A stretch of DNA of 64,000 nt from assembly GCA_950022655.1 (NCBI GenBank), contig OX465583.1, forward strand, positions 30,345,360 through 30,409,359. Direction: 5' to 3'. Positions 33,416 to 46,800 of the stretch are shown here, in pieces; position 1 is the stretch's first letter, and each line of letters opens with the position of its first letter. Source of the stretch: Alentia gelatinosa (Eukaryota; Annelida; Polychaeta; Phyllodocida; Polynoidae). The translations under genes were made by a program, and so were the position numbers. The notes beneath the pieces are model-generated. The model made no database searches and had not been told where the DNA came from. It saw only the letters and a list, made by a program, of their open reading frames with translations.

Positions 33416-34222
33416 AACACAAATGAAAAATTGAATTTTATATCTATAATTAGAATGGTATATGCAACAGATAGCCTGGAAAGAGAGGATCACAAAGAAA
33501 TTTGAATTTTAAAAATCGGTCAAGTAGTTCAAGAATTATGGAAATACGAAATGTCTTATATCTACCTGTAGAACCAATGAGATCTCTACACGTGTCCACT
33601 GATGTGTTCTATCCTATTTACCATGTTACCTCAGCACATCCCAGCTGGGCCATATTTGCACCTTCCTGAGTCAGGCTGTGTTCACACTCTCCTTCACTGG
33701 GTGCTATGCAGCAGCATAGCACACATCGTATGCTGGTGGACTCAACCTTTCCGGAGATATATGTCCCTGCCCGTATTCCCCATTTTGATAATGTTCTCAA
33801 TGACGCACATGACTATGACTTTATCCGAGTGCGCCATTGGTCAGAGCAAGTCTTCACCACGGTGGCAGAGGGCGGGGTTTAATCAGGATGACTCGAGCAC
33901 GTGCACATCCAACCTTATACAGGCCTACATGACCGGTCCGCCAGTTATGGAGGCACTAGCCAGCTCCGGTTCCTTCTGTCTGCCTTTCACAGCTCCGGAT
34001 CAATTTAAAATATTTACAGGGGCGTCCTGGCTATTACTGATAAAACACGTGATCTTCCGGGACGCTGTGTCAATGATAGATTCATCTTTATCCTACCCCT
34101 GATAAAAAACGCCATAGGCTTAACATGGGATTTGTTTATTTCACGGGTGTGACATAAAGTGTTGTTTATGCCACTACTTTCTGATACTGAAAAAATATGG
34201 AAACGGGGTAGGATAAAATCTA

Positions 34223-34361
34223 GACGCCACTCGTTTGAGTTTGAGCTTATTTATGCCACTCATTTTGTTAGCTCCGTAATGTCACTCGTCTTCGACTCGT
34301 GAAATTATGGAGCCGACAAAATGCGTGGCATAAATAAACTCAGACTCAAGCTCGTGACGTC
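34223..34361. mobile_element. 139-bp hairpin element
   Basis: Arms GACGCCACTCGTTTGAGTTT and AAACTCAGACTCAAGCTCGT pair imperfectly. The inner TTATTTATGCCAC pairs with GTGGCATAAATAA and AGCTCC with GGAGC. The loop lies near 34295. Non-coding. Confidence 0.8.
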
Positions 34362-36780
34362 TCTTGATATTGTTGGTCACTTCCTATGGTATATGCGCGC
34401 AGGCCATGTGACGACACGCCTTTGACTAGAGATTGTTTAAAGAGACAATCTCCAGTATATAAACATTCTTCTAGAGAGAGATGTTGGCAGCCGATTTAAC
34501 TGCATAAAAGAATTTTCTTATCTAGATTAATTAATTCTGGGTACAACTGATGCAAATTTTCTTTAATAACTATCACAGAACAGATAACAACAGGAAGGAA
34601 CCTTTTTAAAAACACATCTATGGGTGAATATGTAAGTTCCTGTCTCCTGCCAATCCTTTACAGATTATAGTTTTCAGCTAAAACTCAAACAACCTTAAAT
34701 TTGACACTGGACTAAGCTTTATGTCAAAATTAAAAAAGAGAGAATAACATAGTAAAGAGACAACAAAATTTCACAACAGCAAACTCTGCAAATATGGACT
34801 GCCCCAGGGTCATTCAGTGAAAATGCGTTTACCAATGAAGTTAAAATATGAGGTGTATTTTGTCAATTTACGAAGATCTCTACATGACAAATCCGTCGAG
34901 TACTTAAACTGTTGCAACCCCCGCATACTCTAAATGATTTCTACGTTGCACAATAACCTGTATTGGAACCTCACCAGTCGTTATATCTTCCAGGGTTCTT
35001 TGAAAATTTACGTCCTCGTTTATCACATTAAAGTGTTTTTGAATTGCTAATGCAATCTCAGTTCTAATGGTAAGCATCCTTTACGAATAGATCCATTTCT
35101 GAGTCGATCTTAGCTCATTGAAAGTTTCTCCATAAACATTTGCTTAATGACAACCAGATTAGGATCTACGTTTACATTAACAATGAACTAGGTACTACTC
35201 CAGTGGTGAATGGTCGCACCGGAAATGCAATGTTTCTATTAATTTATGCTTCATAGATGAGGAGTAGATTATGTTTTACCATGTTAAATCCCTCGCTTCG
35301 GGTCCATGCATCGCACTGGCTTAAAGACTAGGCTATGCCGTTATAATCTATGATCTTTCGGTCCCAGTAAATCATAGTTAGTGCGTTTTCAATATTAATT
35401 ATGCAGCAGGAGTTAATGGTGGGGTGTAACAAATGGTGTATTAAACCTGTAGCAAAATGAGCTTTGATATGATATGTGCAAGGTCATTCCCGCTGTTCCA
35501 CATCGTATAATTACGGTGAGTATTGCGTCTTGAATAATCAAATCAGGAGAGTCAATGGGTATCAGGACACGATGCGACATTGGCAGCATGCTCCGTTAAT
35601 CACTAGTAAACGAAGGACAAGCGAGGATACCTTGTGAAAATCCCAAATTATTCTATTTCATTTGTTTCAATTGACTGACAATACAAAATAAACTAGATCA
35701 AACTTTCCAGATACACCAAAAAATCTTTTGAAACTATTACATAATTAAAAAAAAATGGTGTTGGTCTCAGGGTGTTAGTGCAGGACTTTTATATCCTGGT
35801 GTCCGCACCATGCATATGACAACTACATAGCGTAGTGTATTGTATTCAAGTCAATACAAAGCCGTGCTGCAGATAAACACAGCAATGTAGAGCTAGATAT
35901 GGAGCTAGGTAAAACCATGATTAATATCATATATTCTAGTTCTAAAAACAAAATCAATCTGATTCAGTCTTGAAGTGATAAAACGAACTGAAGATGAATA
36001 CAAATAGGATAAAAAGGTCTACATCTATGAAATGGTATTTCAAATGAAAGTGATTTAAGCATGCTTGAGTCTAAAGTCAGCATGTATTGATATATCTTGC
36101 ACACATGACCTGGAGATGCAACCAATATGCAAATTACAACGTTATAAGATGAGAAAACTGCACAAGCATCTGATGGGACTTCTCAAACATGCCAAATAAA
36201 TCAGAATAACTGTGAGATCGCCTGTGAGTGACATAAGGTCTAATGCAAACATTGAAATGTGTTCTATTCACTCTCTATTAGCATAAATCGATGAGACTGT
36301 TGAGATTGCGTCTCATTTCATCAAACAGAACTCTAGCCTGACTAAATAACCTCAAAATGTGTGGGTCGAAAAAAGGGAGAGTCATGTGTGAGGCGGAATG
36401 AAGCAGAGGGAGAAAGAGAGTCTGAGCAAAACGGGGATGGCGTGAGAGAATGGGAGAGCTGTTAAGAGATACAGATGATATCGGTCAGTCAGCTCATCAT
36501 ATAACGAAAAGCGACTACTGGTGAGATTTATTAATGAGTAAAATCAGACAAAAGACCCAGACCCATTCATTTGTGAGCTTTGGTTTCTCATTTCAATATC
36601 ATCCAATCGCTTTTGCGGGATTTCTGGTGACGGCTTCAGCGGACGGTTGAAAGTGCTTTTTGAGGTGAATATATATTTGAAATTGCTTTTTGAGAAAGTT
36701 CTTCTGTTTGAGCGCTCCAGATGGCACTTTCAAGAATTGATTTAGATGTTTAAGGCCTATTCCCACATTCTGCGATCCGC
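34362..36780. other. Intergenic sequence, nothing recognised
   Basis: A/T-rich and without a supported gene, splice-bounded frame or repeat array. Confidence 0.5.
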
Positions 36781-36784
36781 AGCT

Positions 36785-37012
36785 CTGTCGTAATCCTGGA
36801 GCAACGGGGCCCTGAGGTGAACACGCTGACCATGGCCAATCTCTAGGGACCAAAATACCCAATTGATCCACTGTATTGAAATGGCAAGTTGACTGGGTGC
36901 AAGTGGGTTAAAGCGAATGACCCATAGACTGAATACAACCGAAACCTTACAATTGTTGCTTGTTGTTCATCTATAATTCCACGGATATCAAACAATAATT
37001 AACATACCATTT
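36785..37012. repeat. Dispersed repeat, copy paired with 51065-51300
   Basis: CAATCTCTAGGGACCAAAAT, GACCCATAGACTGAATACAA and CATACCATTTGCTCCTAGT recur in order and with similar spacing near 51090-51290, with many differences. Confidence 0.55.
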
Positions 37013-38640
37013 GCTCCTAGTAATCAGAGACACCATCACACTTCTCACTCATGTATGAGTAAGGCCTGGTAACTCAATGATATCAGAGGAGCCTTCAAAT
37101 GATTTCCATCCTTTTATCTCATTCGTAGTCATTATTGCTTATATGTTCTGAATACCAAGGTCTAGCCACTTTACATATCGTTCTAATACAGTGAATGGAA
37201 GTTTCAGACCCGGAGAGTACGGTAGATAAAGAGAAAGTAAGTGAGGCAAAGAGAAACGGAGAGTGAGAGAAAAAGAAGGACATGTAGTGGGGTAGTGGCC
37301 ATCCATAAAGTACGTACGCAGTGAGAGGGGTAAATGATTTCGGGGAAATCTTGCGTACAGCCCTTCTTTACTCTATTGCGTACAGGATTGAGAGGGGCTG
37401 GGGGAGGGAGTCAAAGGTTTCATAATATTTACGAACGTAATTCATGGATGGCCCCGAAAGATACAGAAGGAAAGAAAGGACGGAAGTAAAATAGATAAGG
37501 ATAGATGATAAAAAGAAAAGAAAATTATGGACAATTATTGGGTAATCCAAATGGAGGTACAACGAAGAGGAATGTAGGGAAACAGAAACAGAAAAATACG
37601 GAGAAACAGATAGAGCGTTAGATGAATAGAAAAATAGAGACAAACAGACCCTCAGACAAACCTGCTGGGAGGAACGAAACGCAAACCTGATAGTTAAAAT
37701 TGTTGGAAAGCCCCAGACCAACAGATGTCTGCAACATGGTATAAAACACGCACATGCGGTCAACGATTTGTAGGAAAACATTCAAATTGCGCGTTTGGTT
37801 ATTGAGTCTTTTTTTAGGTTCAAGAGCACCTGTTCTTCTCAAAGGATTACTAATGTCAGAAACATTGGTTTTATTGAAAAAAAAGTCTTTTTCTTTTCTG
37901 AAAAGGGCCAAATGTAAATGAAACATAGGTGTATGTTGTTACTTCCTTGTATATATGTATTGATACCTTTATTGTTTTTATAATTATACGAATCTGAATA
38001 GTTCTCTATATTTATGTAGTTATCTACATTCGCCAAGATATGAAATAACACTACCTTCATGAGAACTGCTCCGAAGCCAGAAATTGAATGTTCAATATAA
38101 AGAATCATATTTATATAGTCAGATGCAATCGTTTCTATGAGGTCTAACGTCCCAGAATATATTCGTCGACCCTCGTGATTTTAATCAGAAAGGGAATCGA
38201 ACTTCTATGAATTTAATCAAATGTTTACAATTCACATTACCCATCTACCAAAATAAACTTAGATTAAAGTTAATACAAATCCTCATTGGCAAGTTTCAAT
38301 TCAATATTTCCTGATTTTATATACTTAAATTGCAAGTACAACTTAATATCAAAAATCAAAATCAAATTATAATTTCTATTTACAAAATCAATTTATGAAG
38401 TAGATATAACCAAACTCCATTGTTCCTCTTATTCTTTCTCTTCATGGGAGAGGGTATCATAATGGAAAACAAATGAAGCTGTTATCAATCTAGGTTTGTG
38501 AGGGAGCCTGCTCATGACATGGCCATTTTACGATTAGTTCTGTGGCAAGATAGGGAAGATCTCTATAAATCTCTATGTAATTGATAAGATGCTATAACTT
38601 TGCTACTAAAGTAATTGTTAAATAATAGGCTTAACAGAAG
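37013..38640. other. Intergenic sequence, nothing recognised
   Basis: Purine-rich stretches (37200-37640) create frames on the minus strand, but none resembles a protein I know. No repeats were seen. Confidence 0.45.
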
Positions 38641-38644
38641 GGCT

Positions 38645-38730
38645 TTGTCGTAGTGTGTTGGAATGTGTCGGAACCGGTTTTGCAGGAATGAAAAGGTCAC
38701 CACGATGCCGACACCCCTACGACATAGGAG
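38645..38730. repeat. Fragment of the TGTCGTAG repeat family
   Basis: TTTGTCGTAGTGTGTTGGAA and GCCGACACCCCTACGACAT resemble the two arms of the element at 15555-15813. Confidence 0.5.
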
Positions 38731-38791
38731 GAACGCAAACGCAAATTTCAGGAAAGGAATTAACAATATTTGTGTAAAACTCATACTAAAA

Positions 38792-38793
<2 letters not shown>

Positions 38794-38842
<49 letters not shown>
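38794..38842. repeat. AT dinucleotide repeat
   Basis: About 48 bases of perfect alternating A and T. Confidence 0.95.
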
Positions 38843-38846
<4 letters not shown>

Positions 38847-38965
38847 CTATCCTCTATAATGGTTCAACAATATGGAATAACCTGGCACCAGATATTAAAG
38901 ATATTGAATCATGCAAATCATTTAAAGCTTTAACAAAAGGATTATTGAAATGTAACAAACTGTAG
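38843..38965 (+). pseudogene. Non-LTR retrotransposon C-terminal tail
   Basis: The open frame reads STIWNNLAPDIKDIESCKSF, then KALTKGLLKCNKL and a stop. The pattern WNNLxxxIK...SxxSFK..LK.. is the usual end of a LINE ORF2 after the reverse transcriptase. Everything upstream is replaced by the AT repeat, so it is a heavily 5'-truncated copy. Confidence 0.65.
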
Positions 38966-39016
38966 GATAATTTAAGAAATAAGAAAATTTATAAAGTGTA
39001 GATATGAATATATGAC

Positions 39017-39568
39017 TGTAGGGGTCAGGGCAGTCGAGCAGCGTTGTTTCACTTTAGAACTAGGTGGCGCGAGTGCCGATCCTTGCTGTGCGGTATGGCC
39101 GGCGGACCCGCAGTATGCAAATGCTGCGGGTTCACCCGCATTACGTAACTCGGCCGCTATATAAGGTCGAGTCCACAGCGGGTTGATAGGACTTCTCACG
39201 GTGCCTCTTTACGGAGTGAACGTCTGAAGCCTCACGAGTTGGTTAGGTTGTGTTGAAACACCTTTCAACGTTGAAGAGACCAGTATCTCTTCCCGTGCTA
39301 GTTGGTGCCCCGTAGCATCAACGAATTGTGTATTACTTCCAGTAATAAACGAACGGTAAACTGAAACTGTCCGGAGTCTGGTTTTCTATTCGCGGTTAAG
39401 TGGTAGTTGGTAGATCTCGGATCTCCCTCCCTTCTCCAGTGGGTAAAGCCGAACCCACCTGTATTGGCACGGAAGGTACAGGGTAGCGACTAGTCTCGGA
39501 ACCTCTGGTCGGCTGACGATCGCGGAGAGTGGTAACACACTTTCAGCGACTAGAGGGTAACCGCTACA
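39017..39568 (+). mobile_element. Solo LTR with 4-bp target duplication
   Basis: It begins TGTAGGGG and ends CTACA, with TGAC duplicated on both sides (39013-39016 and 39569-39572). A TATATAAGG promoter box (39158) and an AATAAA signal (39344) are in the U3-R order. No primer-binding site or internal sequence follows, so recombination between two LTRs has removed the body. It is more GC-rich than the flanks. Length and signals suit a Ty3/Gypsy family. Confidence 0.88.
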
Positions 39569-39572
39569 TGAC

Positions 39573-40840
39573 TATGAATCTGAATGACTGAAAGATGTCT
39601 TGTAAATGAGTCGGATGAAACTTTCTTTTTCTTTTTTTCCCTTTTTGTTGAGCAAGAGAAAGAATGTAGCAGCTCTAGCCGTCTTCTGCTTTGCAGATTT
39701 TTATCAGGCTTTATCGACGCTTTGATGTAGGTCTCATCAAAAACAAATATCATCGTCAATCATATACAATAGGATGGAAAATAATGAGTGATGGGGTGGA
39801 GATTATTGTATGGAATAGCAATTTACTTCAGGTTGACACAATAAAGATATTGAAGTTCTTCATTTCAAACCAATCTAACCTTTCGAGTCTTTCAAACTTA
39901 TCAGACCTTACAAAGAAGACCTTACAAACATATTAGATCTTTCAGACCCTCCAGTAACAAGGAATTGCTACTGTTGGTGACCTATATCTACGATTATCAA
40001 TATAATTCATATGAGCAATATCCGATTTTTTTTCTCTTTAAAAAAAACTCCTATACTATTATATTGTGTTTCTTTATTTAAACTGTTCCACAATAACATG
40101 CCTCAATAAATATGGCTGTGCTTGAAAAAAGAAGTGTTCGGTCATTTCATTTCTATCTGGCGTTTACCTTGGTTCCTAGTACGATCGTTTTCTGTGGGCT
40201 TGATCACTCTGTTTCAAGGAAGCGATACTGCATCGAGCATGAAGAGCATCAGTAGACATTTATCTTATCAGGGTTTTTGTACAGATTTGAGGGCCCCGGT
40301 TCTGTATATTATGGAGTTTCTTCAACAGACTTTGGTAAGCTGTCACTGTCTTTGTTTGGCCGACATTTGCAACTGATGTGTCAATTTGCCCTTGCCGATA
40401 TGGGTAAGGATTCCAAAACTTGTCCGGTAGGCAAGATGTCAGTAGGTAGAAACTGGCATTGATTATCCGGGTTACAAACTGTATCAACCTATCTCTGCAA
40501 CCGATCTATTCTTTATCAAAAGAGAAAAGAAATATTTGAAGCCTTTGAAGGCAAATGCAACTTGCGCTAAAATTAGATTGGCAGAATTATTACTCATATT
40601 CCTTGAAACTTTCTGGAGCTGGGCAAAATCGTTTCTTTCAATGTACCATTCATGTTCAGGGACATTCATATAAAGTAGGGCAACAGAAAAGAAGTCTGAA
40701 CAGATTACTTTACCAAGATCATCTTCCATATATGCCCCTAATGAACCTGAGATCAACTGGTGGAAACATCGGGGGTTGGGCAGCAGCAGGTACAAACTAC
40801 CGTAGGGTACACGTGGGATAATATCAACATGCCAAATACA
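39573..40840. other. Sequence with no recognised gene
   Basis: Frames of up to 178 codons exist on the minus strand (40484-41020), but they read through the CTGCCA repeat and a hairpin and resemble nothing known. Confidence 0.45.
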
Positions 40841-40849
40841 TGTGTTTGC

Positions 40850-40945
40850 AGATAGCAAGCCTGCCAAACTGCAATAATCTGCCAACACCATCAACCTGCC
40901 AACAAGAATATCCTGCCAAGACCTGCCATCACCTACAATGTCTGC
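40850..40945. repeat. Degenerate CTGCCAA repeat
   Basis: CTGCCAA or CTGCCA recurs seven or more times in under 100 bases, spaced 8-20 bases apart. Confidence 0.7.
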
Positions 40946-40986
40946 CAGCATTCCAGCCGGCAATAGAGGGAAACTATGTTCCGGTG

Positions 40987-41042
40987 AGCAAAAGTTCAAA
41001 GTTACGAGGTGAAGACTCACCGAGTAACTTTGACTTTTGCTT
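40987..41042. repeat. 56-bp near-perfect hairpin
   Basis: AGCAAAAGTTCAAAGTTAC pairs with GTAACTTTGACTTTTGCTT (one or two mismatches) around a loop containing GGTGAAGACTCACC, which itself can fold. Confidence 0.85.
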
Positions 41043-42167
41043 AACGGTAATTGGTTTTCCTGTTCCTATATACCTTTAAATATTGATAAAAATGGTTATT
41101 TCTTTACCTATGATAGCCCCAAGAAAAATGGCTACCCTTATCGAATAACTGCAACAGCTATGTTTTCGTCCCGGCACTCTTTATATCACGTGGTCAGCCC
41201 GGGATGAAAACACCAGCCCGAGACGAAAACATCACCCTCACTACATAACTCAGAATTACTGCACCCCCAGCAGCCGTTTGTGATTATAGAGTGTTCGGAA
41301 ATGCGTATATAAGAATACAATATATATACGTATGTTTTTCCCTGAGTGAAATAACACTCTCCCATCTCTCACACTGATGAGGTTTTTCAGATAAATCCTA
41401 AGACGGGAATGGCACAATCCTTCTATTTTTAGAGTACCACTAAAGTAGAAAACAAGGAGCGGGAGTAATTATCACAGACGGATAAGAACAGGGTGGTGCA
41501 AGCGCTAAAGATCAGAGCCAGAGCCAGTAAAATAAAACTATATTGAATCGATCGGCGACAATTCTGTCAGAAAGTGGTACTAAAAATGCCTCAAATCAGG
41601 AGATATATCGGTCGCCGACTATGCCACTTCAAATGTCTGTTTACACTTGCCGATTTCTGGCAAAAAAGCGATTCTTAAAATATCCGTCGGTAGTGGCCGA
41701 CAAATTTATCAGAGGCCAAGCGTCGACAGGTGGGAATAGGCCTCAACACGTATTGGGTGGAGTGAAGTGTTTGAAATTCTTTTTAAATTCGGTGATGAGA
41801 TATCGCCATAGGAATATGTTGTAATAGAACCAGAGACATGTGACACAGCCATTAAAATATCAAAAGTCTGTAAGGTTCCTTTGACCTTTTTAACGGCCGA
41901 CAAATACCCCTTCAACTCAACCAGCGTTCACATTTCAAATAAATGAATTTATTCTGGGGAGATTATTTAGTAGACATTTCTTGTAATTCACTCAAATACC
42001 GTGTCCCTATAAGAACGTCGTATTTAATTTGGAATGAAATTTAAATTCCATGGATTTAAAAAAAACAGAAGTATTTGAACATGGGACTTTTGGAGTTTGA
42101 CAACGCTCTAGGGAAAAAAATAGACAAACTGGTAAATGGTGAGAGAGAACAGATGTTCTAAAACTGT

Positions 42168-42256
42168 GGGGGATGGATGGTGAGTGGGTGGTGAGTGGGT
42201 GATGAGTGGGTGGTGAGTGGATGGTCCATGGGTGGTGAGTGGGTGGTAGGTGGATA
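42168..42256. repeat. GTGGGTGGTGAGTG minisatellite
   Basis: Imperfect units of GGTGAGTGGGTG repeat for about 90 bases. The minus-strand frame reading His/Pro/Ser repeats is a by-product. Confidence 0.85.
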
Positions 42257-42259
42257 GAA

Positions 42260-44120
42260 ACGGGCTTCTGAGAATCGGGCGGGGCCAAGGGTTTGACTTC
42301 AAAGGCTCGCTAAAATCAGATAGTAACCATGCTGGAGCCCTCTTAGCTTTAGGGATGGGATAAAATTTGACTTTAGCGCATCTTGTATATACAAGCGATG
42401 GGTTATCAAATGAGAAATGTATATAATACATGTGATATTTTTGATGATGGAAATATTTGCGTGAACACTGAGGAATAATGATGTACACCGTCAGAATTAT
42501 TTTCTTTTGATTAACGAGCTAGACCCAGGAAGCTGCTGATACACACCAACGCACCTTACGATGTGCCAAACGACGCCCAATTTTATTGAATTGAATAGGT
42601 ATTTGCTTGAATCGGCAGGTCTGCATTTCCGTATTTCTGCATCGGCGTTGGCTTTAACGTCTAGTCAACCATTACAGGTTCTTTTCCAGACTTTCTCAAA
42701 GTTCAAATTTTCTCACTGCTTTCACACCACAAGAGTCTAGAATATTTCATTCTAATGCGGATCATAATGCAACAAAATGCCTTCGGAATATTAATCAATA
42801 TAATCATATACCTATCCTAAATTCAAATCCAAATAAGAAAAACAATAATGATAAACAGCTGAGGCTTTCCCGGCAGATGCCCACCGAGGGTATACGACAT
42901 TTGATCATGACTAAATGTCGTAGACACCTTATGATTGAGTGTTTTCGTCGGGAACCATTGTAGACAGCTAGTGTGCATCGTAGGGTTATCGTAGACAAGT
43001 GTTCAACTGGGCACCACGGTTGCAGTTCATCTTCCGATGCGATCTCCGTCGAGGGGTTCATCGTATGACCTATCGTTGTGCATTAGGAGCCAACTCTGGC
43101 CATCAGATCATGTGACCCCAGCCACGTGACCTACCGCTTCACACCCCGGCTTCGTCCACTTGCTCCTGAGTTGCCAACGATATCGGATCCACCAACCAAC
43201 TCTACGAAAACACTTCAGTCTCAATTCTTCAATTTCCCCTACTTCGCAAGGCCATTTCAATAGCTCGTGACATTTCTTTTAGATTCAAATTACGTTCAAG
43301 TTTGTCCCGTTCTTTTTTTTATAAATTTAAAACTCAATAAATGTCATCCTTCCTCTATAGGCTTCTATAGGCTTCTCCTGTGTTAGTCATTTACCTATAG
43401 ATCTTTCATCTATACGGTAATAGGGATTCATATTTTCCCTAAGGTCTAAAGGTGAGGGTATTCATATGGTGCTTGTCTTCTGAATCTTTAATCCAACCAA
43501 TCTTTATCAAATTATGGGCATATGTGATGGGGCAAATAAGATATCGAAAATGAAATGGACTCCCACAAAGAACTGAACATTAATAGTATGTAGAGTGTCA
43601 AATGACCTTCGATCATAAATACCCTTTCTATGGGAAAAGAGGTTACATTACAAAAGTCGCAATACTATTTCTTACACCAGTTGGTGTTTGAGATCCACTT
43701 TTGTTGTAACTAATATCTTCTTCTTTATTCTCTTTTATTCCTTTTCCGTTATTTTTCTGTTGTAATGTACTAGGAGGAACGCCCATAAAGGCGAGCGTAT
43801 GTACCCCGTCATCTACTTTATTATACTGAATAATGATAATGAAGTCCTGTTGCAGGGCCCAATACAATTCCAAATTACAATCGTAGCCGGGAATGGGATG
43901 TGGCACCAGCCTAATATATACTTGTAGAGCTGGAAATTCATGAATTCAATTATTCATATTTTAACATACTGCTCCTCATAGAATGTATTGAACATGGCAA
44001 GCAGTCTCAAGATTGTGAGCATAAGTGATTGGACAAAGTAATCTTCACTATGACAATATATATATTCATAATGAAAAAATCTAATGAAACCATGTTTTGT
44101 CCCTATATATTGAAACAGAC
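42260..44120. other. Intergenic sequence, nothing recognised
   Basis: No supported gene. A short tandem TCTATAGGCT duplication occurs near 43366. Confidence 0.5.
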
Positions 44121-44122
44121 AT

Positions 44123-44440
44123 TTGGCCTAGTCATTATTGCAAGCTAAAAAGTCAGACTTTGACACTTTTCCGTAGTTAAAAGTCAGGGTTTAGGCATCA
44201 TTGCATGCTAAAAAAATCAGACTTTGACATTTTTCCACCATGAAGAGCCAGGGCCTAATCACTATTGCACGCTAAAAATGTCAGACTTTGACATTTTCCG
44301 CAGTGAAAAGTCAGGGCTTAGCCATCATTGCATGCTAAAAGTTAGGCTTTGATATTTTTCTGCAGTGAAAAGTTAAGGCTTAGCCATCATTGCATGCTAA
44401 AACGTCAGATTTTTCGATGCTGAAAAATCAAGTTTTTACA
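44123..44440. repeat. ~63-bp minisatellite (5 units)
   Basis: Blocks ATTGCATGCTAAAA.GTCAGA start near 44136, 44198, 44263, 44326 and 44388, giving periods of 62-65. Each unit also has TTTGACATTTTTCC and AGTGAAAAGTCAGGGCTTAG. Confidence 0.88.
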
Positions 44441-45349
44441 CTTGATTGCACAAAATTTGAAGCCTCTGACTTTTTTGGGCTGGCAAAAAAAAGGGGGGGG
44501 GGAGGAGGGGGGGGGGCCCCACTTTTTTTTAAGTCACTGCCCACCCTGGAATTTTTCTCATCACCTTCTCTGAGTTTGATCTACTTTTCCCTATGTCCAA
44601 GTCTCCAATGTTCCCATTCGTTTAGATTTACGTTTACATCGCCAGTCAAATAAACCACGTCTATTTACCGCAGTCCCGCGTCTTGTTGGTCATTATTCGT
44701 CACATGGCTTGAAGATATATTCACTACCTCAGTTTATTCATATTTATATAGCGCCTGAATTGCCTTGTCATCCCCTGACCGTGGCTGTTGCTACGACAAT
44801 TAACCCTCCATCCTTGTCAGAAAAGCCTTATAGGTTTACCATAAGCCCTGTTTACATTACCTAATGCAAGTCACATTTAGATGAACATATGGCTTTATCA
44901 ATATTTACACGATGATGTAAATGCTCGTTCAGGCTGCATCTACTACTTACGCCCGCATGAAGACAACATATTTGATGTGTATCTATACGTTGCCATAATG
45001 GCTGTATTGGGCATCTGGCATAGACATAGGACCAATGTGATTTCTACGTCGGGGTAGATATGCATGATTAAAATAGATAAAAAGACCCAGTTTAGTCCTT
45101 CATTATCAGCTCACATACTCCTTAAACAAACACTCACCCCGCCTCTTCCCTCCGACTCCAGGGCCCTTTAATATCGGGAAGGATTCTCCTCGGACCGTCA
45201 GATTGAACGTTAGTGAAAAAATTGGCATAAATAATGGTAGGGCTCACTGAGACGTAGTAAGTGAGCTATGAATTAACGATTTAAAAATTAATAATTAGCA
45301 TTTTTTCGTGTATTTATTCGGTGTATAACAAGAAAACGTAGTGACTGAG

Positions 45350-45462
45350 CCGTAGGGACATCATTCTCGACCTTTTGTAAAATAAATACGTCCCTCCGAC
45401 TAGGGCGGCAGGACGTATTTTATGTAGTACAAAAGGCAGCCCTCGAACGTCCATCCCTATGG
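45350..45462. mobile_element. 113-bp hairpin element
   Basis: CCGTAGGGA pairs with TCCCTATGG, CCTTTTGTA with TACAAAAGG, and AAATAAATACGTCC with GGACGTATTTT. The loop lies near 45405. Confidence 0.75.
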
Positions 45463-46229
45463 GATCAGGGCCCAGGTTTCCCTTAATATTCAGAAAAAAA
45501 GATGAGCATCGTCCAATATGGCCTGGCTGATCTTACTGTGGTTCTCAAATAAATCGTCAGTGGCCCCGACTTCTGATGGGTGCTGATTAATCTGTCCATG
45601 GAAACAGGCCTGTACATCACATTACATCCACCAATTGCTGCTGTGCTGTTCTCACAGTATAAGTGGTAAATTGGAGGGTGTTAAGAGCTGGAGATGAGAG
45701 AGTATTGGTCAATAAAGCATCCGTCCTGCTACTCCAATGCAATAAACTGGCAGCTGTGAATATTCACACTCATAGCCTGCCTTTACTCCTACTGCATTCC
45801 AGATCGTCAGTTTCTACTGGAACTAGACTTATTGGCTTGGATTACTTCATTTCAGACTGCAAGGCTTATGTTTTGCTGTTGCTGATATGTACCGTGTTGG
45901 CTTTCGTCAAGACTCGAGATCATGTTGAAATATAGAGACCATGGTATCTAACTTCACAAACAAAAGCAGTTAATAAAAGGATCTAGAGAAAACAATATTG
46001 AGTACATCAGGTAATATATTGGTAATAAAAGGAAAGCTGTTCCGAGATGATCTACATACATATACGTATCGGTTTACAAGACATAGATCTATCTAGAGCT
46101 GGTAGGTTAACTTTGCATTTACACTAGACAATTTAAAGTGGCAATTTTGAATTTTCTGCCATCTGGCGACTTTCAGCTGTCAATGGCTAGAAATATGTAC
46201 AAATATAAAGTGTTAACGCTTGAGGAATT

Positions 46230-46800
46230 TCTTGAGTTGATTGCGACCGCTATTAAGTAAAGCGGCTATTCCACCAAACAGGTGCTCTGCAGGTGGGTTT
46301 TTAACTTCTGGCACTAGAAATCAAATGAAACAGTATTCATTCGGTGATGCTTTGCGGGAGACATTCCACAAGTTTGTGCTCATGATACCCGGCTGCCTGG
46401 CAGGCCTGCTTCAACGTGCTTGGTTACAGGCTGGTGGAACAGCTTCAAAATGGGCTCTTGGCCCCAGCTTGTGGTCAGCGACCATGAACAGGTCAGCCGA
46501 TTCTGGCCGGCAACAGGGTTTTGGAGACACGGCGATGGGCCGGTCGTGGGCGGCACTTGCCATGAAGAACGCATTCGATGTTAAGAGCTATTCCACCAAG
46601 CAGATTATTCCTGCGGGTGGGAGATTTGAGCCGGCTAGTGCCACTGAAGACCAACAGGCGACCACAAGGCGCCCGGTTGGGGCTATCACTGGCATGGTGG
46701 AATTGCCGCTTAATCGAGCACCACCTGATAACTTTAGGATAGACGATCTACAGTTGTCTAGTGTAAAAGCCAGGTAACCCAACCCCCATGGCAATGCAGC
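46230..46800. other. GC-rich block with internal duplication, unassigned
   Basis: A segment beginning GCTATTCCACCAA at 46265 recurs at 46587, followed in both by a GTGGG run and CTAGTGCCAC / CTGGCACTAG-like sequence. A 178-codon + strand frame spans the block but matches no family known to me. It may be a repeat unit or a remnant gene. Confidence 0.3.

Noticed and set aside
33602..34102. 166-codon + strand frame as a membrane protein gene
   Set aside because: No recognisable family, start context or splice sites; hydrophobic stretches alone are not enough.
40484..41020. 178-codon minus-strand frame
   Set aside because: It runs through the CTGCCA repeat and a hairpin and shows no domain or splice evidence.
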